The notes below the pieces were generated by a model, which was not told the origin of the DNA, did not search any database, and saw only the letters and a program-made list of their open reading frames with translations. The translations under genes and the position numbers were made by a program. A DNA stretch of 64,000 nt. Source: Fibrobacter sp. UWEL (GTDB taxonomy: Bacteria; Fibrobacterota; Fibrobacteria; Fibrobacterales; Fibrobacteraceae). Shown in pieces: positions 24,608 through 33,774 of the stretch. The DNA is taken from NCBI RefSeq assembly GCF_900142535.1, contig NZ_FRBE01000009.1:62001-126000 (forward strand). The letters run 5' to 3'. Positions within the stretch are counted from its first letter, which is position 1. Each line of letters begins with the position of its first letter.

Positions 24608-26881
24608 TTACTTGATGGTCACCTTGCTGATCTTGCTACCAACGCGGACCATGTAGACGCCCTTGTTGGGAACGGTGATAGAAGCATTACCGAAAGCAAG
24701 CTTGCCATTGGCGATAACCTTACCGGTCATGCTGAACACTGCGAATTCAGTGTTGTTAGCGGCAGTAACCTGAATCTGCTGGCCAGCGACGGAAATCTTA
24801 GCATTGCTGGAGATTGCACCGGCGATGATGGCGAGACCCGGAACTGTAGAGCTAGAGCTTACACCCGGAATGACGGTAGTGGAGCTGGAGCTAACGCCCG
24901 GAACAACAGTAGAAGAGGAAGAAGCCGGAGTTACAGGCACGGTGTTGTCAATCTTCAGACCAGTGATCTTGGAAGGATCAATTACCTGCTTGCTTGCATC
25001 CAGGAATTCGACAGACTTCACGGAAATTGCACCGTAGCCACCCTTTGCGTCCTTCACTTCGAACTTCAGGCCCTTAACAGACTTAAGAATGTCAGAACCA
25101 GTAGGAGCGGTGTTGGTATTCACCCAGCTAAGGATTGTGATGGAGTTATCATCAGTTGCAGCGCCGCAATTTGCAGCCTTACCCAGGAAGCCATAGTCAC
25201 AAGGAGTCAGATCATAAGTGATTTCCTTGTAGCTTCCGGAAGTTTCATCCACATAAATACCCGGTTCTGCACCAGCTTCAGCAGTTTCTTCATTAAGGAT
25301 TGCAACACGGATAGGACCTTCGGACTTGACGTTAAGCTTCAGGTACTTCACACCGAGAGTAGAGAGATCAACGCCCTTTTCGCTCTTGAGGAAGGACATT
25401 GCAATACCAGCGGACGGGTACAGGAGTTCGCACTTAGCCGGAGTCTGCTTACAGACGTTGGCCTTTTCCTGAGTCCAGGTCGGTTCAGGACCAATTTCCA
25501 TCACAGCATCTGCATAGTATGCACCATCGCGGAGGAAGATGGGAGAAGAACCGGAGTCCGGAGACATCTTGGTGGAACCATACTTGTCGTGATAAGCGCC
25601 CCAGTTCCAGAAACCAGAGACAGCAACGGTAGAATCACCACGCTTCTGCTGAACACCTTCAACACCAGAGTCGGAAGAACGCATGAGGCTAGGATCCGGA
25701 GTGAACTTGGTAAAGCCAGTCGGATCATAGAGGTTAGGCATGTTACCAGTCATGAGCAACAGGTAAAGCAGGTTCAAAGTAGAGGGATAGTACTTTTCAC
25801 CAGGAACAGTACCTTCACCACAGCCAGAGCCAGTAGCGCAGCTAGTCAGAGCAGCAAGAGTCTTATAGACGGTTTCCATATAGTTCTTGGCTTCCTGAGT
25901 TTCCAGAGAGGAAGTAGCCAGACCCAGACCACCAGAGAAGGTGGAGGAAACGAAGTTACGCTTGACGCTCATTTCGGCTTCACCATTTACATAGTAACCG
26001 GAGTTAATACCGCTAGCAGTCTTGGTAGCGGGAATGAGCCAGGTCGCAATCTTCTTGTTGAAGGTCAATGCATCAGAGTCACCATACCAGTAGTAAGCCC
26101 AAGCGGTACGCCAGGGAGTACGGGCAGCATCATCAAAGAAACCGGCATCTTCGGACTGAGCCACGGAAGCGGAGGTCTTGGTGGGCTGATGAGAACCCCA
26201 AGAGCACCAGTCAGCAACAAGACCAGTCTTGGAATTCTGGCAAGCCAGCAAATCCTTAGCAACGTCAGAACGATGAGTAGACCAGTTACCGCCGGAAACC
26301 TTTTCGAACAGCTTGAAGTTGGCAAGGCCAGCATAGCTGGGGTTGAATGCATCATTCCAGTTGCTACCCGGCTTCAGCTGAGTGCCGTTAAAGTCGTTCT
26401 GTTCAATCCAGCTGATCAAAGCCTTAGCATCGGTAAGATACTGAGTGTTGCTCCACTGGGCAGAAGCCTGGATCAAAGCCATGGCGGCATCGATATCAGA
26501 GTCAGTTGCAGAACCGGTACCACCGCTGCAACCGATACGCCAATGCATACCGCCGTTGGCGGGTGCATTTTCAGTCCAAGTGCTGTACAGCTTCTTGAAC
26601 ATAGTTTCATCGTCCATGTACACGGTAATCAACATACCGTATGCGATAGCTTCGGAAACGGTAGAGCAAGTACCCTCGGGAGCATAGATCCAGCCCTTGG
26701 AAGCATCGTACCAGGCGCCCTTCCAGGTATTGTAATGAGACTTGATCATGTCAGTATCTGCAAACGGAACAGTGTAGCCGTTGGGGCTCTTCATGTTCTG
26801 CGGGAACGGATACTTACCTGCAGTTGCTGCTACAGAGGACAACAAAGTTGCACCCAGAGCAATCTTGAAAATGTTATTCAT
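24608..26881 (-). CDS. Secreted GH8 glycanase with carbohydrate-binding-like module and sorting tail
   Basis: With ATG 26881 (GAAGGGA upstream), 757 residues; signal peptide 1-22. The GH8 domain spans about 24-400. WIYAPEG and STVSEAIAYGM hold the likely general acid Glu77, DSDIDAAMAL the conserved Asp pair. GH8 enzymes invert beta-1,4 links in cellulose, xylan or chitosan; which one is not decidable. After about residue 440 comes a beta-sandwich-like region (AYYADAVMEIG ... GGYGAISVKSVEFLD) that may bind glycans, similar in layout to CBM11-type modules (low confidence). Then Ser/Val/Pro linkers (SSSSTVVPGVSSSSTT) and a 70-residue end (VFSMTGKVIANGKLA ... GVYMVRVGSKISKVTIK) like type IX secretion-type tails. 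Typical of the fibrolytic enzymes of Fibrobacter. Confidence 0.88.
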   Translation of the reverse strand: MNNIFKIALGATLLSSVAATAGKYPFPQNMKSPNGYTVPFADTDMIKSHYNTWKGAWYDASKGWIYAPEGTCSTVSEAIAYGMLITVYMDDETMFKKLYSTWTENAPANGGMHWRIGCSGGTGSATDSDIDAAMALIQASAQWSNTQYLTDAKALISWIEQNDFNGTQLKPGSNWNDAFNPSYAGLANFKLFEKVSGGNWSTHRSDVAKDLLACQNSKTGLVADWCSWGSHQPTKTSASVAQSEDAGFFDDAARTPWRTAWAYYWYGDSDALTFNKKIATWLIPATKTASGINSGYYVNGEAEMSVKRNFVSSTFSGGLGLATSSLETQEAKNYMETVYKTLAALTSCATGSGCGEGTVPGEKYYPSTLNLLYLLLMTGNMPNLYDPTGFTKFTPDPSLMRSSDSGVEGVQQKRGDSTVAVSGFWNWGAYHDKYGSTKMSPDSGSSPIFLRDGAYYADAVMEIGPEPTWTQEKANVCKQTPAKCELLYPSAGIAMSFLKSEKGVDLSTLGVKYLKLNVKSEGPIRVAILNEETAEAGAEPGIYVDETSGSYKEITYDLTPCDYGFLGKAANCGAATDDNSITILSWVNTNTAPTGSDILKSVKGLKFEVKDAKGGYGAISVKSVEFLDASKQVIDPSKITGLKIDNTVPVTPASSSSTVVPGVSSSSTTVIPGVSSSSTVPGLAIIAGAISSNAKISVAGQQIQVTAANNTEFAVFSMTGKVIANGKLAFGNASITVPNKGVYMVRVGSKISKVTIK

Positions 26882-26905
26882 ATTTATCCCTTCGTATATT
26901 GAGAA

Positions 26906-26935
26906 CCAATTCCGCCTAAATATAATTTGAATTGG
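26906..26935. promoter_or_regulatory. Inverted repeat straddling the GH8 promoter -10
   Basis: CCAATTC and GAATTGG, perfect 7-bp arms 16 bp apart. The spacer contains TATATT on the minus strand, the best -10 for the GH8 gene. A candidate operator for carbohydrate control; no regulator is encoded nearby. Confidence 0.4.
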
Positions 26936-26991
26936 AATAATCACATACCCCCCTATATGTAATAAATCCGTTGCATATAAATCTAGGTACG

Positions 26992-27014
26992 AAAAAAGGG
27001 GCTTTTTGCCCCTT
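26992..27014 (-). terminator. Terminator of the sppA-corC-acyltransferase operon
   Basis: On the minus strand GGGGC, loop AAAAA, GCCCC, TTTTTT. It lies about 50 nt after the acyltransferase stop. Confidence 0.85.
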
Positions 27015-27065
27015 AAATTCACTAAAAAAGCCAGTTTTTACCAGTTTGTTTTACAAAATTTACAA

Positions 27066-28196
27066 CTAATTTTTCGTTCCCGATTCGTTCACAAGAGCCG
27101 CCTGTTTTTGCATTTTTGCCTTCTTCCTCTTGGTTTTAAAGTTAAGGTAGAGAGGGCTTACCGTGTACAGGAATGCGATGAGAACGGCCGTTGCCTGGGG
27201 GGTATTCATATTGGTAATGCCCCAACCGATGGTAATCAAAGGCAAGTGAAGCAGATAAGGATAGAAGGACGCTCTCCCTACCGTACGTACAATAGGAATA
27301 CAGAACAATCGAGCCAGAAAACCCTTCGCCGGAATAAGGCTCATAATGAACAAGCCTGTTATAAGAATAGGAGCAGAGTGGCGCACAATAAAGTAAGCTG
27401 CCTGATGATGAACCCAGTTCTGACCGGCGTAACAAGTGATGTACAGGACGATCAGGAGGAAAGCCTGGCAGAAACCCGCCACATAATTCTTTTCCAGGAA
27501 GGCGAACTGTCGTTCCTGATACAGGCGGAAGATAATCATGCCAAAGAAATACTCGCACACATGCATGGCGGGGAACATGTGGAAGAAACGGAAACGAATG
27601 CCGTAATCCGGAGAATAGAGGGTAGTGCAGCCAAAAATCAGTCCCTGAATAATCCCAGGAATGAAAGTCACAAAGAACAAGACCCAGAGCCACTTGACAT
27701 TCTGAATCTTAAAGAAGAACTTGGCCGCAGCCGGAGTAAAGGCGTAGCAAATAAAGAAACCAGTCAGAGCCCAGGAAGGTTCATTCAGCTTCATGCCCAA
27801 TTCCGGCACCAAGGACCACAACAGCGTAAGATGCAAGGCCAGGCTGCGCACCGGATGGGATAGGTTTTCCACCCCATGGAACTTAACCGCCAGGGCAATG
27901 AACATGAGGATTGTGGTAATAAAATGCAGGCGGTATAGTTTAGCGATTCGACTGAACATAAAGGGGACCACTGCTATGCGGCGGTCAGGATCGCTAAACT
28001 TGCTGGCGAACAGGAATCCGGCCAGCACAAAGAACATACCCGCAGAAAAAGCGGGGCCACTGACAATAGGTTTTAGCCAGGTGTACTTAGCCGCATAATC
28101 AAATGCACTGGAGGAAGCCAGATGCAGGAACACGATGTTGAGAGAAGCCAGCAGACGCAGGCCATCAATTGCGGGAAAGTAGGCGGACTTTGACAT
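27066..28196 (-). CDS. Acyltransferase family 3 membrane protein
   Basis: A 376-residue protein with about ten membrane helices of the acyltransferase_3/OafA/NRF-6 family. It opens with FPAIDGLRLLASLNIVFLH, matching the family's R-x-L-A-x-x-x-V-x-x-x-H pattern with His as the putative catalytic residue, and GMFFVLAGFLFA (usual F-F-V-x-S-G-F). Such enzymes O-acetylate or otherwise acylate surface glycans or peptidoglycan. A basic tail ends the protein. It starts 19 nt after the CorC-type gene and is last in that operon. Confidence 0.85.
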   Translation of the reverse strand: MSKSAYFPAIDGLRLLASLNIVFLHLASSSAFDYAAKYTWLKPIVSGPAFSAGMFFVLAGFLFASKFSDPDRRIAVVPFMFSRIAKLYRLHFITTILMFIALAVKFHGVENLSHPVRSLALHLTLLWSLVPELGMKLNEPSWALTGFFICYAFTPAAAKFFFKIQNVKWLWVLFFVTFIPGIIQGLIFGCTTLYSPDYGIRFRFFHMFPAMHVCEYFFGMIIFRLYQERQFAFLEKNYVAGFCQAFLLIVLYITCYAGQNWVHHQAAYFIVRHSAPILITGLFIMSLIPAKGFLARLFCIPIVRTVGRASFYPYLLHLPLITIGWGITNMNTPQATAVLIAFLYTVSPLYLNFKTKRKKAKMQKQAALVNESGTKN

Positions 28197-28215
28197 AGGG
28201 TTGCAAATTTAGAAA

Positions 28216-29271
28216 TTAAGAACGGTTTTTCCCGCGCATGCTGGCCAGAGCCTTGGAGCGACGGCGTGCAGATTCCTGCAAATCCACTGTTTCGTCGTAT
28301 TCATCCACAATTTCGCGACCGAGAATTTCTTCCAGCACATCTTCCAGACTGACAACACCTGCGATGGCGCCCCATTCATCCACCACGCCCACAATATGTC
28401 CGCGCTGCTTGAGGAAGCGAAGCAGGAGCTTGTCCAACGTGAGGGAATCGGGAATCAACTGCAGAGGACGCATGAGCTGACGGAGCTTAACGTCTCGTTT
28501 TCCTTCCACCAACTTGTTGTAGGCATCGCGACGGAGGATGATTCCAATCCAGTTATCCTTATTCTTTTCATAAAGAGGGACGCGGGAGAAAGGCCAGTTG
28601 CCGCGTTCATCCAGAGTTTCGCCTAAGGTTTTATCCGCCGCCAGGGAGAACACCACCTGACGAGGCGTCATGACCTTACGAACCGGCACAGAATTCAAAG
28701 CAAGAATGTTCTTGATAACCACAGACTGCTGACGGTCAATGACGTCTTCTCGAAGGCCTAGACTAACAAGACTATTGATATCATCAATACTCACATCCTT
28801 CTTTTCCTCGGATTCCCGGGTCCAGTGTTTTGTGAGGGTGAGACACAGCCAGATAAGTCCCGTAAAGGACAGCAACTTGGTGATATAATAGAAGGGAACA
28901 GCCACCAGCGGGGCCACCACCTTAGCCTGTTTTACACCCAGAGTTTTCGGGGTGATTTCGCCAAAAAGCAGAATCAAGATGGTAAGGATGATAGGGAGCG
29001 CCACCTGACCTGCGGGAGGCAAATTCTTTACCGCAAGAGCAGTCGCAAGAGAAGCTCCCACCGTATTGGCAATGGTATTCACCACCAGCACCGACGCGAT
29101 GTAACGGTCAATATTATCCTTCACATGAGTCATGTACTTTGCAGTAAACTTTTTCTGTTTTTCCAGCAGTTCAATAGCTGCGGGAGGAACACTATAGAAG
29201 GACGCTTCCGTCACCGAGCAGAAGGCGGAAATCGAAAGACATCCCAAAACCGTAATCACAATATAAAGCAT
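28216..29271 (-). CDS. CNNM/CorC-type protein (DUF21 plus CBS pair)
   Basis: A 351-residue membrane protein. Residues 1-190 are the DUF21/CNNM membrane domain (SVTEASFYSVP, LFGEITPKTLGVKQA); 195-320 hold two CBS motifs (VRKVMTPRQVVFSL and VGVVDEWGAIAGVVSLEDVLEEILG). The C-terminal CorC_HlyC domain of longer relatives is absent; a basic tail follows. Members export or regulate Mg/Co. Its ATG shares one base with the sppA stop, a TAATG coupling. Confidence 0.88.
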   Translation of the reverse strand: MLYIVITVLGCLSISAFCSVTEASFYSVPPAAIELLEKQKKFTAKYMTHVKDNIDRYIASVLVVNTIANTVGASLATALAVKNLPPAGQVALPIILTILILLFGEITPKTLGVKQAKVVAPLVAVPFYYITKLLSFTGLIWLCLTLTKHWTRESEEKKDVSIDDINSLVSLGLREDVIDRQQSVVIKNILALNSVPVRKVMTPRQVVFSLAADKTLGETLDERGNWPFSRVPLYEKNKDNWIGIILRRDAYNKLVEGKRDVKLRQLMRPLQLIPDSLTLDKLLLRFLKQRGHIVGVVDEWGAIAGVVSLEDVLEEILGREIVDEYDETVDLQESARRRSKALASMRGKNRS

Positions 29272-31589
29272 TATTCGATACCCCAGAACATGGGTTCAAT
29301 AGCCCAGAACTTCACCTGTTCCAGATCCATCAAGAAATCAACTGCATAATTCAAAGCGGCCGCATTCGCCTTCAAGGAAGGAACCGCGAACTCATCATCG
29401 GAATTCAGCAAGTGTATTTTCACTTCCGTGGAAGCACTCATTCCAGCCAATTCCTTAGCAGCAAGAATCGCCTCGTCAATACCACCAAGACGATGAACAA
29501 GACCAGCGTCACGAGCCTTCAAGCCAGACATGACGCGACCGCCTCCATAAAGGGAATCCACCACACTCTGAGGAATCTTGGTAGCCTTGGACACTACACC
29601 CGTAAAGCGTTCATAGAAGTCATCCATATATTCCTGGAGGGCAGCCTTTTCAACATCGGTCCATGGACGATTAAAGGTTTGAGCATCTGCATAGGGATGA
29701 GTCTTTACCGCCTCACTACGAAGGCCCAATTTTTCCAGAAGTCCAGAAGCGTCAACCTTACCACCATAAATACCGATGCTTCCCACAATGGCAAAGGGTT
29801 CAGAGACAATCATGTCAGCCCCACAGGCAATGAAGTAACCACCCGAAGCACCGATGTTACCAATACTTGCAACTACGGGAATTCCCAGTTCACTTACGTG
29901 ACGAAGTGCACCCCAAATCTTGTCAGAAGCAATGGCGCTGCCACCTGGTGATGAAATTCGAACAATCAGCGCTTTCGCAGAAGATCCCGGCAATTCGCGG
30001 AGCTGCTCCATCACCTTCTTTTCCATACGATTATCAATGGTTCCATTAATATTCAGAACTGCAATTTCCTTGCGGGGTCCCCAGTGTTCATCGAAAATCT
30101 TCGTATCCATAGGACGCCAGGTCGTAGCATAAGCATTTGGAGCATCCAAGTCAAACAAGGTCTTGAGCGTATAGGCAGGAACCTGATCAATATAGAGAGT
30201 AGTATCGATGAGATGAGCCTTCTGGGCGGCCTTTGCCGTAATCACGGGATTTGATGCCAAGGAGTCCAGGAAAGCATCCTTGTTTTGTATTCCACTGGGA
30301 AGACGGCGAGCAATGGATTTTTCAATCATCCACCACAAGTTTTTATATAGAGAATCCATGTTGCTGCGAGCTTCCACGGACATGGAATCTGCAATGTATG
30401 GTTCCACAGCGGACTTGAACTTTCCATGACGGAGGAATTCAACCTTCACACCCAGCTTGTCAAACAAGCCCTTGTAATAAAGGATGTCGCCACCTAAACC
30501 TCTCCAAGTCAAGTGAGCCGAGGGTTCTGCCACAATGCGGTCCACATGAGCGGACGCCATCAGAACTGCAGGACGAATATCATCCACATAGGAAATCACG
30601 AAGCCGCCCTTCGCCTTCAGTTTCTGGACAGCAGCGTCAATTTCGCTGGAAATGCCCAGATTGCCGCGGTAGCCGGAGAAGTCCAGAATCACAAGCCCGC
30701 AGGAGGGATCCTGATAGATATGCTCAAACAGGTTACGAACCTTCCAGATATTGATGGAACGTTCGCCCAGGAAGGGCATACTTTCGGAGGTTTCCGTCAC
30801 GTCCATATCCAGCGGGATACGAACAATCTTGCCGCGCATAGAAGTCTTAGGACTGCGGGATGAATGATAGCTGAACACGCCTCCCTTGGGAAGAAGGTCA
30901 TCATACACATGAAGGGCAACGTCGCTGTAGCCCCCTAGGGAGGTGGAAACCGACAGGCGCCATTCCTTTTCGTTTCCATAAAGAGGGAACATAAAACCAA
31001 AGCGGAATCCATAAGCGCCCATTTCAAGCAGCAAGCGATGGTTTTCAAGATTTTCCACGTCGTAGCTGACATTGAAGGCGTTATTCACCCGCAGAGTGGC
31101 ACCCAGATTCAAAATTCGATCGGGAGATTTCGGTCCTACATACAGCAAGTTCTCTGTGGAATAACCCAAGGAAAGAAAATTAAAGGGACGATAAATAAAT
31201 CCCTGAGACAAGCTCCATTCCGTTCCGTCAAATTCAGAACTACGCAGTGCAGTTATGCGGGTCCCCCAGAACATCGTGTTTGAAAGGAAAGCGCTTCCAT
31301 GCCCCACACTCCAGCGAGCTTCGTTATGATGATCCCTATCAAAGGTATACTGATAGCCAGCAGCCCAATGATCCAAGTTACCGCCCATTCGGAAATTTGT
31401 GGTTTCCTTATCGTAGTCGTAGGATACTAAGGCACCTCTGGACCCCAGCGCAGTAAGCCCCGCAGGATTTCCCCAGATACCGTGTTCGTAATCCGTGGAG
31501 ATAAATCCCGATTCACCAGGAATGTAGGCGAAGGCGAGACCCATCAAGGTCAAGGCGGAACAAAAAAGATTCTTGCAGTTGAACATCAT
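29271..31589 (-). CDS. sppA: Signal peptide peptidase SppA with an N-terminal outer-membrane-like domain
   Basis: A 772-residue protein, longer than the usual 67-kDa form (about 618). After a signal peptide (about 1-21), residues about 22-240 are short amphipathic strands rich in aromatic and Gly residues (DYEHGIWGNPAGLTALG, WAAGYQYTFDRDHHNEARWS, FGFMFPLYG), like a small beta-barrel of the PorV/FadL type. Residues about 250-740 are the tandem SppA repeat: GKFKSAVEPY has the catalytic Lys, IGNIGASGGYFIACGAD the nucleophile Ser. The N-terminal half lacks the inner-membrane helix of E. coli SppA, so this protease may sit in or at the outer membrane (inference). Second in a four-gene operon. Confidence 0.85.
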   Translation of the reverse strand: MMFNCKNLFCSALTLMGLAFAYIPGESGFISTDYEHGIWGNPAGLTALGSRGALVSYDYDKETTNFRMGGNLDHWAAGYQYTFDRDHHNEARWSVGHGSAFLSNTMFWGTRITALRSSEFDGTEWSLSQGFIYRPFNFLSLGYSTENLLYVGPKSPDRILNLGATLRVNNAFNVSYDVENLENHRLLLEMGAYGFRFGFMFPLYGNEKEWRLSVSTSLGGYSDVALHVYDDLLPKGGVFSYHSSRSPKTSMRGKIVRIPLDMDVTETSESMPFLGERSINIWKVRNLFEHIYQDPSCGLVILDFSGYRGNLGISSEIDAAVQKLKAKGGFVISYVDDIRPAVLMASAHVDRIVAEPSAHLTWRGLGGDILYYKGLFDKLGVKVEFLRHGKFKSAVEPYIADSMSVEARSNMDSLYKNLWWMIEKSIARRLPSGIQNKDAFLDSLASNPVITAKAAQKAHLIDTTLYIDQVPAYTLKTLFDLDAPNAYATTWRPMDTKIFDEHWGPRKEIAVLNINGTIDNRMEKKVMEQLRELPGSSAKALIVRISSPGGSAIASDKIWGALRHVSELGIPVVASIGNIGASGGYFIACGADMIVSEPFAIVGSIGIYGGKVDASGLLEKLGLRSEAVKTHPYADAQTFNRPWTDVEKAALQEYMDDFYERFTGVVSKATKIPQSVVDSLYGGGRVMSGLKARDAGLVHRLGGIDEAILAAKELAGMSASTEVKIHLLNSDDEFAVPSLKANAAALNYAVDFLMDLEQVKFWAIEPMFWGIE

Positions 31590-31610
31590 AAACTCTAACC
31601 TACCCTACCT

Positions 31611-32459
31611 TTAAAAAACATACTTGGTATACAAGCCTAACGTGTGTCCCGTTTCCATTCCAAATAAGTAGCCACGATTCATCTCGTAGAACAAGGCAAC
31701 GCCCAAGGAGTGCCCCGCAAGTGCAAAATAGTGACCGGCATCCACACGCATTCTAAAACCACGGTACAAATCGTTCATATCCTGATAAGGCTTATCCATA
31801 TTCAAATTCTGGGATTCCTGAATACGCCAACGATATAGGAATACATAATCAAACAGCCAGCCGCGATGCAATTCGTAATCCCAGGCAAGACGCCATTCCA
31901 TGGATGCCTTCAGGCCAATTTCATCCCCAGGCAGGAAGTCATCATCCTCAAGGAATGTATAATAACTGGCAGCAACACCCAGCTGCATTCCTTTGGAAAA
32001 ATCATACAGATAGAAGGGTTCCACCCCGATTCGGTGGAATCGGTTCACCTGGGACCCATCTCCAGGAGGCAAGCGCCAGTTAACGTCCACACCGAAAAAA
32101 CGGTAAGGCATAAACTTCATGCCCAAGTAGGATTCGTTGAAGCCATTTACCTGCAAATTCAACGCCTCATGACGCTGATTATGAAGCATGGTATCAAATT
32201 CATAGCTTATTAGACGATAGGAGAAATCCCCATAAACGCTAAAGCAATTGCAAGGGGCATATTCACCAGCAAGATTCAGGTCAGCACTATAAACATCATC
32301 GAGAAGCTCGGCGAGAGAGCCAAAAGAAACAAATCTTTGAGGTCCTCGTAACGGAGTTAAAGGTTCGCGAGCAAAAGAAAGTTCAGCAACCGAAAACACT
32401 GCAATCAAAAAAAATGCAATGCTTAGCGGGCTGACTCCATATCTTCGCACAAATGACAT
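31611..32459 (-). CDS. Outer-membrane beta-barrel-like protein
   Basis: A 282-residue protein with the start at ATG 32459; upstream ATGs up to 32501 are possible. The signal peptide ends near AELSFA. The rest alternates hydrophobic and polar residues with many Trp/Tyr and ends in KYVF, a terminal Phe as in many outer-membrane proteins. Repeated aromatic strands (FYLYDFSKGMQLGVAASYYTF, WDYELHRGWLFDYVFLYRW) suit a barrel of about 12 strands. No named family. First gene of the operon with sppA (21-nt gap), so it could assist envelope quality control or biogenesis. Confidence 0.6.
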   Translation of the reverse strand: MSFVRRYGVSPLSIAFFLIAVFSVAELSFAREPLTPLRGPQRFVSFGSLAELLDDVYSADLNLAGEYAPCNCFSVYGDFSYRLISYEFDTMLHNQRHEALNLQVNGFNESYLGMKFMPYRFFGVDVNWRLPPGDGSQVNRFHRIGVEPFYLYDFSKGMQLGVAASYYTFLEDDDFLPGDEIGLKASMEWRLAWDYELHRGWLFDYVFLYRWRIQESQNLNMDKPYQDMNDLYRGFRMRVDAGHYFALAGHSLGVALFYEMNRGYLFGMETGHTLGLYTKYVF

Positions 32460-32541
32460 ATATATTCTCAAAGTTATAAATTTTAAGAGACCCGATTCCA
32501 TCGCAAAATAATATTCCACCATATATTTTTATATTAGGCAC

Positions 32542-33756
32542 ATGCGTTCGTTTTTCGTCATTCTCATCTTATGCCTCGTATGCAGTTCTTGCGTCTGGAA
32601 CGGCAATGATGAAGATTTGGAATACTTACCCTTGGACGATTCCGAATATCCGTACGCAGGCCTCCCCCGACTAGTCATTGAAACAGATCATTTCGCACAA
32701 ATCATTGACCGAGAAACAGAACTTCCTGCACACCTGCAAATATACGGCAAGAGCGGGCCAGAGACAGAGATACTGGATTTAACCGTAAAAGGGCGAGGCC
32801 ACTCCAGCTTCGAGATGTCAAAATACGGCATCAAATTAGAATTCAAGGAAAAAACAAAACTGTTTGAAATGCCCTCAAATCGGGACTGGGTTCTGGTATC
32901 CAATCAAATCGACAAAACCATGCTCAGGAACTACATTACCTACCAACTTGCATGGATTCTTGAAGACGAGTACGCTCCAAGATGTACCTTTGTTGAGGTT
33001 TTCCTAAACCGGAAATATATCGGTCTGTATTTGTTGGCAGAACACATGAAAGTGGGTAAGAATAGAATTAACATTATTCAGGATTCCACTAGTTTTTTCA
33101 TCGAGAAAACGAAATCTCCCGATCCGGACGATCTGTATTTTGAGAGCTCTATGGAAAATGTTTTTAAGGTCCGGTATCCTAAAAACGCATCCGTCAACGT
33201 CATTTCTTCCATAAAAAACGACGTAGATCATTTAGAAAAACAACTGTCTATACCAAACACCGACCTGAATCAGTATATAGACTTGCAGGATTTTGTCCGA
33301 TACTACGCCATCCAGGAATTTTCAAAAAACGTAGATGGAGCCTTTGACCGTAGCATTTACATCACCAAGGAAGCGAATGACGTTTTCAAGATGGGGCCGG
33401 TTTGGGACTTCGATGTAGCATATGGGCTTTTCAACGGTTCAAAAACATCTCCTAGCGACTGGTACGCAAGGAAACAAGGATGGTACAAGCATCTCGTTCG
33501 GAACCCCCAGTTCAGTAAGGCATACACCGAATACTGGAGGGATCACAAGAACCAGTTTTTAGCACTAAAAGACTCCATAGATGTAACATGGCCCAAAATC
33601 CATAAAGCCGTGATAAACGACGAAAAAAGGTGGCCTATTCTTAACAATAACCAGGACTGGCCCTTTGTGGATAGCTATCCTAACTACGAGGCAGCCATAG
33701 ACAGCCTCAAGATATGGATCTCCAATCGAGCAGAATGGATTTCGAGCCATTTGTAA
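32542..33756 (+). CDS. CotH-family kinase lipoprotein
   Basis: A 404-residue protein with a lipobox (VCSSC, Cys17). From about 45 on it follows CotH: VKGRGHSSFEMSKYGIKLEF, the Lys-containing strand, then DWVLVSNQIDKTMLRNYITYQLA, YIGLYLLAEHMKVGKNRINI, and GPVWDFDVAYGLFNG carrying the metal-binding Asp residues. CotH proteins are secreted atypical protein kinases in spore coats and fungal surfaces (family knowledge); their bacterial targets outside sporulation are unknown. RBS TTAGGCAC fits ATG 32542. It stands at the start of the polysaccharide locus, directly before the flippase gene. Confidence 0.85.
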   Translation: MRSFFVILILCLVCSSCVWNGNDEDLEYLPLDDSEYPYAGLPRLVIETDHFAQIIDRETELPAHLQIYGKSGPETEILDLTVKGRGHSSFEMSKYGIKLEFKEKTKLFEMPSNRDWVLVSNQIDKTMLRNYITYQLAWILEDEYAPRCTFVEVFLNRKYIGLYLLAEHMKVGKNRINIIQDSTSFFIEKTKSPDPDDLYFESSMENVFKVRYPKNASVNVISSIKNDVDHLEKQLSIPNTDLNQYIDLQDFVRYYAIQEFSKNVDGAFDRSIYITKEANDVFKMGPVWDFDVAYGLFNGSKTSPSDWYARKQGWYKHLVRNPQFSKAYTEYWRDHKNQFLALKDSIDVTWPKIHKAVINDEKRWPILNNNQDWPFVDSYPNYEAAIDSLKIWISNRAEWISSHL

Positions 33757-33774
33757 TTTCCTACTTTTTTGCGT

